DNA from: Deltaproteobacteria bacterium
GTDB lineage: Bacteria; Desulfobacterota_B; Binatia; Binatales; Binataceae
Length of the DNA stretch: 16,810 bases
Direction: 5' to 3'
Assembly (NCBI GenBank): GCA_021827465.1
Contig: JAKAVX010000007.1
Coordinates: forward strand, 1 to 16,810
Both the position numbers and the translations under genes were made by a program. Every line of letters starts with the position of its first letter. The stretch's first letter is position 1. A model generated the notes under the pieces. It searched no databases, was not told the DNA's origin, and saw nothing but the letters and a program-made list of their open reading frames with translations. Shown piece by piece: positions 10,090 through 16,810 of the stretch.

Positions 10090-11321
10090 GGCGCGCTCTT
10101 GGCGAAACCGTGCGCGTTGGGCTTCTTGCCCGCCGCCGCCCGCCGGACGGACACCAACATTCCGTCCTGCAGGCGATCGACGCCCTGCGTCACCACGGTC
10201 TCGCCCGGCGACACTCCGCTTTTGACCGTGCCCATCCCGCCCTGTGTGTAACCAAGGGTTAACGCGCGCATTGCGACAGTGTGATCCGGCTTGACGACGT
10301 ACACGAAGGTGCCGAGCGAGCTGCGCTGGATCGCCGCGCTCGGGATCAGGACCTGGTCCTGCAGCGTCTGGACGAGGAGCTTGACGTTGACGAACTGATT
10401 GGGAAAGAGCGTGTTGTTTTGGTTGGGAAAGCTCGCCCTGAGCTCGAGCGTTCCGGTGCTCGTGCTGATCTGGTTGTTGAACGACAACAACGTGCCGTCG
10501 GCGAGTTTGTGAGTCAGGGTCCGGTCGTAAGCCTCAACCGGCATCGCCCGCCATCGCGCGTCGTCGACGACCGCCTGCACATCGTCCTCCGGAATCGTGA
10601 AAACGACCGAGATCGGCTGAAGTTGCGTGATCGTTGTGATCGGCTGGGAAGCGTTGGCCTGAACGATGTTGCCGGGATCGATCATCCTGAATCCGACACG
10701 GCCGCCGATTGGCGCGGTGATCCGGCTGTACGTGAGCTCAAGCCTGGCGTTGGCGACGTTGGCGCGGTCCGTGACCAGCGCGCCGCGGTCCTGCGAAACC
10801 AGCTCCACTTGCGCGTCGAGAGTCTCCTTGGCAATGACCTGTTGCTGAAGAAGGATCTTGTCGCGCGCGAGGTTCAACGAATCGTTCTTGAGCGCGGCCT
10901 CGTCGCGCGCCAGTTGCCCCTCGGCCTGCTCGAGCTGAACCTCGAACGGGCGCGGATCGATCTGCACGAGCAGGTCGCCGGCCTTGACGATCTGACCCTC
11001 CCTGAAGTCGAGTTTGACAATCTGCCCTTCGACCCGGCTCGCTACCGTCACGGTGTTCAGCGGTGTGACGGTCCCGAGTTCGTTCAGAAAGCGTTTGAAC
11101 TCACCCGAACGCGCAACCGCAACGGATACGGGCAGCGGATGGACAGCGCGAAGATGATTCGAAGGGACGGCTCCGGCCCCGCGCGAGCGCACCATCAGCA
11201 GATAGCCCGCGGCGGTTATCGCGAGCAGCAGCCCAATTGTGGCAATGCGTGCGGCTCCTCGATTACTCCGGCGGCCGGTAGACCTGAACATCCCAGATAG
11301 TCTATACGATTCGCCGGTCAT
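10086..11321 (-). CDS. mdtA: RND periplasmic adaptor (membrane fusion protein), MdtA-like
   Basis: Adaptor that joins the inner-membrane pump to an outer-membrane channel across the periplasm, 411 residues. Order: a positively charged N-terminus; one hydrophobic segment at about 26-44 ([19 protein letters not shown]) as membrane anchor or uncleaved signal, with no lipobox cysteine; a lipoyl-like half with [18 protein letters not shown] near 100-120; an alpha-hairpin with [19 protein letters not shown]; the second lipoyl half with [15 protein letters not shown]; then beta-barrel and membrane-proximal parts ([20 protein letters not shown]). The last codons overlap the pump gene (ATGA). The ATG at 11321 has no good ribosome binding site; a second ATG at 11291 is possible. 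The gap to the upstream GST-like gene is only 34 nt, so joint transcription is likely. Confidence 0.92.
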   Translation of the reverse strand: MTGESYRLSGMFRSTGRRSNRGAARIATIGLLLAITAAGYLLMVRSRGAGAVPSNHLRAVHPLPVSVAVARSGEFKRFLNELGTVTPLNTVTVASRVEGQIVKLDFREGQIVKAGDLLVQIDPRPFEVQLEQAEGQLARDEAALKNDSLNLARDKILLQQQVIAKETLDAQVELVSQDRGALVTDRANVANARLELTYSRITAPIGGRVGFRMIDPGNIVQANASQPITTITQLQPISVVFTIPEDDVQAVVDDARWRAMPVEAYDRTLTHKLADGTLLSFNNQISTSTGTLELRASFPNQNNTLFPNQFVNVKLLVQTLQDQVLIPSAAIQRSSLGTFVYVVKPDHTVAMRALTLGYTQGGMGTVKSGVSPGETVVTQGVDRLQDGMLVSVRRAAAGKKPNAHGFAKSAP

Positions 11322-11355
11322 CAGGTTACATCCGAGCCGCCGGCCGGCGGCGGGC

Positions 11356-12267
11356 TCAGATTCGCGCGATCCTGAAGCCGATCTTCGGAAAATGATTCAC
11401 AATTCGCCCGAGCGTCTGATCGTAACGCTCGATTGCGATCCCGTACGCGTCGCTCGCGACGAGTGAGCCGGCGACCGGATCGAATCCATAATCGTCGGGT
11501 GTGACAGTCACCTGATCGCCGGGTTTGAGTCCGTTCGGATCGCCGGGGTCCACCGCCTCGAGCGTGACGGGTGCGCTCTCGCGCGCGATCGTCAGCGCCT
11601 CGTCGGGCTCCATCGGTGTCGCCGTTCCGGACCCCATCGCGTCGACCCGCTCGAACCATCGCATCAGGTTCGGGCATTTCTTCACGAATCCGAACGCGTT
11701 CGGTTCCGCGCGCAGAAACCATACCGGATGGAAGCACGCGGCGTCGGCCAGGCTGAACGAATTGCCAAGAAGATACGGCTGGCCGGCAAGCTGGCGGTCG
11801 AGCATGTCGAGGAATGCGCGCAACTGGTTGCGCGCGTCCGGCGCAAGCATCCCGATCTCGGCGAAATTCGCGCCCTTCATCATCCTGGTACGGTCCTCGA
11901 TGAATTCCTTGCCGATTGTTGCGCCGAGTTTTTCGAAGATGACCGGCGTGGTCGACCAGAACAGGCGCCGATCCGCCCACATGTTGAAGGTGCGCGCGGC
12001 CGCATCCAGCTCCGGCGGATAGAGCGACGGCTTGGGAAACATTTCGTCGATCTTGCGCACGATGATCCCGGTGTCGCACCAGACGTCGGCGCCGATCTGG
12101 AGCACGGGGATGCGGCGATAGCCTCCGGTCAGCGGCGTCAGCTTGGGCTTGGGCATGATGACCGGCTGCTCGACCGAACGCCACGTTACCTTCTTGTACG
12201 CAAAGATTTTGCGGATTTTTTCGGAGAACGGCGAATTCACGTATTGATGAAGGATTATCTCGGGCAT
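11356..12267 (-). CDS. Glutathione S-transferase-like protein with extra C-terminal domain
   Basis: 303 residues, cytoplasmic, no signal peptide. Residues 1-80 form a thioredoxin-fold GST N-domain: NSPFSEKIRKIF carries the Ser-Pro-Phe-Ser active-site region at 12-15, IPVLQI places the cis-proline at 54, and Asp65-Thr66 fits the glutathione gamma-glutamyl contact. Residues 85-215 are a helical GST C-domain with NSFSLADAACFHPVWFL. Residues 219-303 are an additional domain outside the classic two-domain fold, with GLKPGDQVTVTPDDYGFDPVAG and an ending NHFPKIGFRI. Its compact glycine/proline-rich beta character suggests a small barrel. I cannot name its function. Expected role is conjugation or reduction of an electrophile, inferred from the fold only. 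An AGGAGG sits 5 nt before the ATG. It leads the pump genes by 34 nt, suggesting a shared operon. Confidence 0.85.
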   Translation of the reverse strand: MPEIILHQYVNSPFSEKIRKIFAYKKVTWRSVEQPVIMPKPKLTPLTGGYRRIPVLQIGADVWCDTGIIVRKIDEMFPKPSLYPPELDAAARTFNMWADRRLFWSTTPVIFEKLGATIGKEFIEDRTRMMKGANFAEIGMLAPDARNQLRAFLDMLDRQLAGQPYLLGNSFSLADAACFHPVWFLRAEPNAFGFVKKCPNLMRWFERVDAMGSGTATPMEPDEALTIARESAPVTLEAVDPGDPNGLKPGDQVTVTPDDYGFDPVAGSLVASDAYGIAIERYDQTLGRIVNHFPKIGFRIARI

Positions 12268-12272
12268 GGAAG

Positions 12273-12278
12273 CCTCCT
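12273..12278 (-). promoter_or_regulatory. Strong ribosome binding site of the GST-like gene
   Basis: A perfect AGGAGG on the minus strand, 5 nt before the ATG at 12267. It fixes this start over a longer overlapping frame that opens at 12316. A CATAAT at 12325-12320 could be a -10 element, but no matching -35 hexamer is visible, so no promoter is called. Confidence 0.75.
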
Positions 12279-12544
12279 GATGCGGCGTTACGCGACGTTC
12301 TCAGTCGCATCGGCACTGGATTATGAGGATTCTGAAAGCGCCAGCGCCACGGCGAGCGTTCTTATCCCGCGCATCCCGGCGGACAGGCACGTCGTCGGGC
12401 GGCTCTCAGCCAACAGCGCCCTTTCAGCAACGGGGATGCTTTATCAAAGGTCCGCCGGTTTTCACAGGCTGATTTTACAAGGGAAGTAAGTGCGGGCCGG
12501 TTCCCTCAAGCCGAACGATTTTTTTGCGCGCCGGCGCCGCGGGC

Positions 12545-13303
12545 TCAGTGCCTGCTGACTGCCGTGGTCTGGCCGAGCAGCGCCTCCAGTTGCACCTGTT
12601 TCTGCCTGAGCCGGGTCATCAGATCGCCGATTCCATGCTCGCGAATTACACGGTCGAATTGCGCCCGATAATTCTGCACTATGCTGATGTCGGCAACTTC
12701 AACGTCGTACACGAGCCAGCGATTGCCGCTGTTCTCGAGCACGAACGTGATCGGCATCGGCGGCTCGCCCGGTTGAAGAACGGTGGCGAAGACCCGCGCG
12801 TGGTTCCGATCGCCAAGCTTCTCCGCTGAAACGTCGATTCGGAGCTTCACGTAGTCTTGTATCTGGTCGAGGTAGGCGGTCTCGATGAAGGCGGCGAACA
12901 GCGGCACATACTGAGCGCGCTCGGCCCCATTCAGCTGATCCCAATGAACCCCCAGCGCGCCGCGCGCCATCCGCGTCAGGTCGAGATTGCTCTGCGCCAG
13001 ATGGCGCAAGTCGCGCCTGCGCTGCTCGATCGGCATTCGCTGGTCGCCGAGTATCTCTATGGCTTTATCGATCGCGCCCTTGACCGCGCCAAGAGGCGTG
13101 GCGGTGGCGGCGTTGGCCAACGCGGCGGCGTGTCCAAAGGGCGCCAACGCCAGCGCAAAGGCAAGGACCAGCGCCAATATGATGATCCCGGCGTCGGCTC
13201 GGGCATGCGACGCGAGTTTCGAAGCGAACCACCGGCATGCCCCCGTTCCCGGTCGCAGTGGGCGGAAGTTGTTACTACGGCTGTGGTCGCCGGCGGCTAC
13301 CAT
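12545..13303 (-). CDS. MlaC/HpnM-like periplasmic lipid-binding protein (Tgt2/Ttg2D family)
   Basis: 252 residues. Family role: a periplasmic carrier that shuttles phospholipid (or, for HpnM, is linked to hopanoid transport) between outer- and inner-membrane complexes. Long basic N-region, hydrophobic core at about 39-58 (GIIILALVLAFALALAPFGH), likely signal cleavage near 60-65 (AAALANA). The mature part has the family pattern: LARGAL-like LTRMARGALGVHWDQLN, AERAQYVPLFAAFIETAYLDQI, then VFATVLQPGEPPMPITFVLE, and RWLVYDVEVADISIVQNYRAQFDRVI, the MlaC-type strand and C-terminal helix. GAGGA lies 6 nt before the ATG, which supports this start despite the long N-region. No mlaD, mlaE, mlaF or mlaA is adjacent, so it is an orphan here. 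It is divergent from the sulfotransferase gene and 277 bp upstream of the GST-like gene on the same strand. Confidence 0.88.
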   Translation of the reverse strand: MVAAGDHSRSNNFRPLRPGTGACRWFASKLASHARADAGIIILALVLAFALALAPFGHAAALANAATATPLGAVKGAIDKAIEILGDQRMPIEQRRRDLRHLAQSNLDLTRMARGALGVHWDQLNGAERAQYVPLFAAFIETAYLDQIQDYVKLRIDVSAEKLGDRNHARVFATVLQPGEPPMPITFVLENSGNRWLVYDVEVADISIVQNYRAQFDRVIREHGIGDLMTRLRQKQVQLEALLGQTTAVSRH

Positions 13304-13645
13304 TCATTTTCCTCGCTGTTGCTGTTTGGGGTTCGCGATTGATGTACGTGGCTGGAGTCGGGCCATGCCGACGGCAGGTCTTCAAGCTTGCGCGGGACTG
13401 GCTTTTCGCGTCCGCGGCGCCGGAAGGGCCACTTGACCTGAACAGGTACATACCAAACGTGACTTGGCCGAAGTTCTCGTTCCGGCGCTCCGAACAAAAA
13501 TCACGATACGCCAGCGGTCGATTTTAATGCAAAGGTGTCCCTTTCGCCGAACTTTCTCGCTGGAATCCCACTTTGTTATCCGGGTACGATTTTGAGTTGC
13601 TCCGGGATACCGGTCGCCGGCTTCGGAGCGCGACGCGAACCTACG
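13304..13645. other. Divergent intergenic region between mlaC-like and sulfotransferase genes
   Basis: 342 bp that should hold the promoters of both divergent genes. Less GC-rich toward the right. I see no convincing -35/-10 pair for either direction. It contains a short palindrome, ACCTGAACAGGT (13436-13447, 5-bp arms around AA). The sulfotransferase frame is open back to a GTG at 13535, so part of this stretch could be coding if that start is used, but those 37 residues resemble nothing in the family. Confidence 0.5.
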
Positions 13646-14479
13646 ATGCTGGTCTTCCTCCATATTCCCAAGACCGCGGGGATGACGTTCGGGCAGGTGA
13701 TGCGCCGTCAGTTTGCGCGCGGCGAAGTCGTCAACCTGAACGCTGACGACCCGCCCGAAGCGGTACGAGCGTGGCGGGCGTTGCCCGACAGGCTGCGGGC
13801 CAGGGTCAAATGCGTGTATGGCCATCTGCCGCTCACGTCCGCGATGTTTGGCGATCAACCGGCAAGTTACATCACGATGCTGCGCGATCCCGTTGAGCGA
13901 TCGGTCTCGGAGTATTACTACGCTCTTCGCCGGCCGGAGCACGGGCTGCATCGGGTCCTGCGGCGCGAGCGGATGACGCTCGACCAGTTCGTTACCACCG
14001 GCCTCGTGACGCAGATCTGCAACGAGCAGGTGCGGAGGCTCAGTGGCGCTGACGGCCCTGTGCAATCCGGCGAGTTTCTTGATAAGGCCCTCGACAACTT
14101 TCGCAAGCACGTGGTAATCGCCGGCCTGACCGAACGCTTTGACGAAACGCTCCTGCTATGCCGGGATCTTCTGGGATGGAACCGCTTATTCTATGAGCGC
14201 ATCAATGTGAACCGATTGCGCCCGGCGCTGGACCGGGTGTCATCGGTGACGTTGGCCGCGCTAGAGTCGATGAACAGGCTCGACCGCGAGTTGTATCGCT
14301 ACGCGCAAAAGGAATTTGAGCGCAGGGTTCGCGAGCATGGAATTTCTCTCAACGAGGTCGTTGCGTTGCGCCGCGCAAGCCGTATCTACGGCATCATGCG
14401 CCGGTCACTCAGATTGCCGCTCAGCGTCGCACGCGATGCCGCAGCCGCGATTAGAAGCCGGTGGGCGACACGCCGGTAG
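13646..14479 (+). CDS. PAPS-dependent sulfotransferase family protein
   Basis: Predicted transfer of sulfate from PAPS to a carbohydrate, in the Sulfotransfer_2 (heparan-sulfate/galactose sulfotransferase-like) group. 277 residues from the chosen ATG. The 5'-phosphosulfate-binding loop is at the very start (HIPKTAGMTF, residues 6-15, Lys9 in the loop), and the 3'-phosphate-binding motif follows as RDPVERSVSEYYY at 80-92 (Arg80, Ser86). Then come a helical middle (VTQICNEQVRRLSG; VVIAGLTERFDETLLL, typical of this family) and a short basic tail. No signal peptide or membrane anchor is seen, so it acts in the cytoplasm on a precursor. The ATG at 13646 is chosen because family members usually begin one or two residues before this motif; its ribosome binding site is weak, and GTG 13535 is the alternative. 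A glycosyltransferase gene follows after 63 nt on the same strand. Confidence 0.85.
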   Translation: MLVFLHIPKTAGMTFGQVMRRQFARGEVVNLNADDPPEAVRAWRALPDRLRARVKCVYGHLPLTSAMFGDQPASYITMLRDPVERSVSEYYYALRRPEHGLHRVLRRERMTLDQFVTTGLVTQICNEQVRRLSGADGPVQSGEFLDKALDNFRKHVVIAGLTERFDETLLLCRDLLGWNRLFYERINVNRLRPALDRVSSVTLAALESMNRLDRELYRYAQKEFERRVREHGISLNEVVALRRASRIYGIMRRSLRLPLSVARDAAAAIRSRWATRR

Positions 14480-14542
14480 ACGGGGTGCCGATGCCGTCAC
14501 GGCTGAAACAGGCGAGGCGCGACCCGCGCGCATCAAGGCGGT

Positions 14543-15715
14543 ATGAAGCGCGTACTCCTCGTCCAGCCCTCCATCCAGCCGCCCGGCGGCGGCAACGGCG
14601 TGGCGGCGTGGATGCTCGAGGCGTTGAAGGGAGAAAATCGCTTGACGCTGCTCGCCTGGGTCCGGCCGAAGCTCGACGAAGTCAACCGGATTTTCGGAAC
14701 CCGGCTTTCGTCTTCTGATTTCGAAATGCGGCTCGGACCGCGATGGGTGGCGATGCTGATGCGGCTATCGCCCACGCCAATCGATCTCCTCACAAGCAAT
14801 CTCTTGAACCGCGAAGCTCAGCGGCTCGCGCGGGACTTCGACGTGATTATCTCGGTGAACAACGAATCGGACTTGGGCGGCCGGGGTATCCAGTATGTCC
14901 ATTTCCCCAAATGCAAACGGGAGCGCCCGAAGAACGACCTCCGATGGTTCCATCTGGCTCCTCTCGTTGACGCCTACTACTTCGCGGCCAATGGTCTGAC
15001 CGCCTTCTCGCGGGAGCGGATGCTTCGCAATCTCACCTTGGTCAATTCCGATTACATCGGAGGTCGGTTTGCTGCCGAGCATGGGACCGTGCCGCTCACG
15101 CTAAATCCCCCGGCGCTGGGCATTTTTCCAGACACGCCCTGGGAGTCGCGCCACGACGGCTTCGTGATAATCGGGCGGCTTTCGCCCGGAAAGCGCGTCG
15201 AGCGCGCGATCGAAATTCTTGCCCGCGTGCGCCAGAGCTTTCCTTCAGTCCATCTGCATATCGCGGGCAATCTCGACAATCGGCGATACCGCGCGATGGT
15301 GCGCCGGCGCGTCGCGGAAAATTCCTCGTGGGTGTTCCTGCACGAGGACCTGTCGCGCGCCCAACTGAACGAGTTGATATCGCTGCATCGCTACGGCATC
15401 CATGCGATGGAAGACGAGCATTTCGGGATGGCCATCGCCGAGATGGTGAGTGCCGGATGCATTCCGATCGTTCCGCGCGGCGGCGGTGCGCCGGAGATAG
15501 TGGATAATGATGATCGGATGCTCTACTCGTCGGAAGACGAAGCCGTGGATCGTATCACGCGCATCCTGAACGACGACGCGTTGAGGGCCGACCTCAGGCG
15601 CTCTCTGGCCGCGCGCAAGCCGCTGTTCTCAACCGAGCTTTTCGTCCGGCGCATCCGCAAGCTGGTTCGCGAGTTCCCGAACCCCGGCCCCTTGGCGAGT
15701 CCGGAGCCCGACTAG
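14543..15715 (+). CDS. GT4-family glycosyltransferase, ALG11-like
   Basis: Retaining GT-B glycosyltransferase that adds a sugar from a nucleotide donor to a glycan or lipid-linked acceptor; 390 residues. N-domain: starts KRVLLVQPSIQPPGGGNGVA, the glycine-rich acceptor-side loop. C-domain: VIIGRLSPGKRVERAIEIL (donor-site Arg/Lys), HLHIAGNLDN, then a GT4 E-x7-E pair at Glu292 and Glu300 (EHFGMAIAE), followed by SAGCIPIVPRGGGAPEIV. The wording around this motif (HRYGIHAMEDEHFGMAIAEM) recalls the ALG11-type mannosyltransferases of lipid-linked oligosaccharide synthesis, but the sugar cannot be read from sequence. No membrane segment is obvious. AAGGCGG lies just before the ATG. It probably shares a transcript with the sulfotransferase. 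Its stop codon overlaps the stop of the convergent ABC gene. Confidence 0.9.
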   Translation: MKRVLLVQPSIQPPGGGNGVAAWMLEALKGENRLTLLAWVRPKLDEVNRIFGTRLSSSDFEMRLGPRWVAMLMRLSPTPIDLLTSNLLNREAQRLARDFDVIISVNNESDLGGRGIQYVHFPKCKRERPKNDLRWFHLAPLVDAYYFAANGLTAFSRERMLRNLTLVNSDYIGGRFAAEHGTVPLTLNPPALGIFPDTPWESRHDGFVIIGRLSPGKRVERAIEILARVRQSFPSVHLHIAGNLDNRRYRAMVRRRVAENSSWVFLHEDLSRAQLNELISLHRYGIHAMEDEHFGMAIAEMVSAGCIPIVPRGGGAPEIVDNDDRMLYSSEDEAVDRITRILNDDALRADLRRSLAARKPLFSTELFVRRIRKLVREFPNPGPLASPEPD

Positions 15716-16810
15716 TCAGCGATCGGATCGGGGCGGATTTGGCCGCTCGTTACCAGATGCCTGAATTCGGCGCTGTCGCGCAGCAACGATTCGTAGGAGC
15801 CCGTCCCGCCGAGCCGCCCGTCGCAGATGAACAGCAACCGGTCGCAATCGCGCACCGTGCTGAGCCGATGGGCCACCAGCAGCATCGTGACGCGGCCTTG
15901 AAGCGATCGGATAGCTTTCATGAGTTCGGCTTCAGAGACGTTGTCCAGCGCCGACGTTGCCTCGTCGAATATCAGCAGGGCCGGGTCGTGATAGAGAGCG
16001 CGCGCGATTCCCACGCGCTGGCGCTGGCCGCCGGACAAACGAACTCCGCGTTCACCGACGGTCGTGTCCAATCCCTCGGGCAGCGCGGCCACGAACTGTT
16101 CGAGCCCGGCCATGCGAACCGCTCTCAGGACGTGTTGCTCGTCGATATCGGCGTCGGGGATCCCGAGCGCGACGTTTCGTCTAAGGCTCGTATCGACGAG
16201 GAAAATCGACTGCGGTACGTATCCTATCGAGCGCTTCCATTGCGTGAGATCGCCCGCCAATTCCTTTCCGTCCACCATCAGGCGCCCGGACGACGGTTCG
16301 AGCAGCCCGACAATGAGATCGATGAGCGTGCTTTTGCCCGAGCCGGTCGGACCGACGATTCCCACCGACTCGCCGCATCGAATCGTCAGCGTCACGTCGC
16401 TCAGCGCCTGGCGCGCGCTCCCCGGATAAGCATAGGAAACGTGCTCGATGTCGATTCGCTCGTTGAATGTTGTCGCATGGCCGTCGCCTGATGAGGTTGC
16501 GGCGGCGGAATCGGCCAGCACAGCGAGCCTCTGATAATCCTCGTACAGCGACTCCGCGGCCGGGCCGGCCGCTCGGATCTGGTTGACGCGCCATGTGATA
16601 CGGTTGACGGACGGAACGATCCTGAAGGCCGCGTATGAAAAGAGCGCCAGGATCGGCAGGCTTTCGACGCCCGCCCGGCCCCCGCCCATGACCATCGCTA
16701 TCACCAGCAGGGCGGCGCACACGAAGACCGTTTCAGTAAGGTAAGGCCCGGCAGTTTCCATCGTCTTGGCCAGGTAGCCGAGTTTCAGCACGCCCGCCTG
16801 CTGCTCCTCG
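15712..16810 (-). CDS. ABC exporter, PglK-like (lipid-linked oligosaccharide flippase type), 5' end outside window
   Basis: C-terminal part of a half-size ABC exporter with fused membrane and ATPase domains; the frame is open to the right edge, so the N-terminus and most membrane helices are missing. Seen: the last membrane helices (TETVFVCAALLVIAMVMGGG; LPILALFSYAAFRIVPSV), then a complete nucleotide-binding domain: Walker A GPTGSGKST (16353-16327), Q-loop GYVPQSIFLVDTSLRRNVALG, signature LSGGQRQR (from 16038), Walker B LLIFDEATSALD (about 15980-15943), H-loop LLVAHRLSTV. The run from DLIVGLLEPSSG through W-SIGYVPQSIFL resembles PglK/WlaB, which flips undecaprenyl-linked oligosaccharide. With the GT4 and sulfotransferase genes next door a glycan substrate is likely; a lipid or peptide substrate is not excluded. 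All ATPase motifs are intact. The GTG at 16791 is internal, not a real start. Confidence 0.9.
   Translation of the reverse strand, partial: EEQQAGVLKLGYLAKTMETAGPYLTETVFVCAALLVIAMVMGGGRAGVESLPILALFSYAAFRIVPSVNRITWRVNQIRAAGPAAESLYEDYQRLAVLADSAAATSSGDGHATTFNERIDIEHVSYAYPGSARQALSDVTLTIRCGESVGIVGPTGSGKSTLIDLIVGLLEPSSGRLMVDGKELAGDLTQWKRSIGYVPQSIFLVDTSLRRNVALGIPDADIDEQHVLRAVRMAGLEQFVAALPEGLDTTVGERGVRLSGGQRQRVGIARALYHDPALLIFDEATSALDNVSEAELMKAIRSLQGRVTMLLVAHRLSTVRDCDRLLFICDGRLGGTGSYESLLRDSAEFRHLVTSGQIRPDPIAD

Noticed and set aside
10281..11300. 339-codon open frame on the plus strand
   Set aside because: Antisense to the adaptor gene; charged low-complexity translation without family features.
11321..12316. 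331-codon minus-strand frame overlapping the GST-like gene
   Set aside because: Out of frame with the GST, Arg-rich, and the AGGAGG site and GST motifs support the 12267 start in the other frame.
12512..12545. GC palindrome next to a T-run, resembling a terminator after the mlaC-like gene
   Set aside because: In the direction of the mlaC transcript the run is A, not U, and on the plus strand the T-run comes before the hairpin, so the order is wrong for an intrinsic terminator on either strand.
13382..14110. 242-codon minus-strand frame
   Set aside because: Antisense to the sulfotransferase, whose PAPS-binding motifs are intact in the plus-strand frame.

Overview
This is a GC-rich window from a Gram-negative, probably soil-type bacterium. 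The outer-membrane lineage is inferred from a tripartite RND efflux operon and an MlaC-type periplasmic lipid-binding protein. A decayed gene of the 'helix-turn-helix plus TPR' type, which is abundant in Acidobacteriota and some other soil phyla, is compatible with Acidobacteriota, Binatota or a neighbouring group. Nothing here fixes the phylum, and no rRNA, tRNA, CRISPR array or insertion sequence was seen. The genes at both ends run off the window.

Layout from left to right. (1) <1-2690, minus: a single-chain biotin-dependent acyl-CoA carboxylase (biotin carboxylase, biotin carrier and carboxyltransferase in one polypeptide). It starts at TTG and its 3' end lies outside the window. (2) 2926-3764, minus: a pseudogene of an HTH-TPR regulator carrying a nonsense codon, a large internal deletion and frame changes. 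(3) 3857-12267, minus: four genes in line, a glutathione-S-transferase-like protein followed by an MdtABC-type RND pump (adaptor, pump subunit B, pump subunit C). The three pump genes are joined by ATGA stop/start overlaps. No outer-membrane channel gene is present. (4) 12545-13303, minus: an orphan MlaC/HpnM-like lipid-binding protein. (5) 13646-15715, plus: a PAPS-type sulfotransferase followed by a GT4 glycosyltransferase, divergent from mlaC. (6) 15712->16810, minus: the 3' part of a PglK-like ABC exporter, convergent with the glycosyltransferase, the two stop codons sharing one CTAG.

How the parts work together (inference). The GST-pump block looks like a unit for xenobiotic or metabolite handling and extrusion. 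The right-hand block looks like the edge of a surface-glycan locus: sugar transfer, sulfation and lipid-linked export. MlaC belongs to envelope lipid traffic and the carboxylase to acyl-CoA metabolism. I found no clearly new system. The items most worth a second look are the regulator relict, the GST with its extra C-terminal domain ahead of the pump, and the sulfation/glycan edge.
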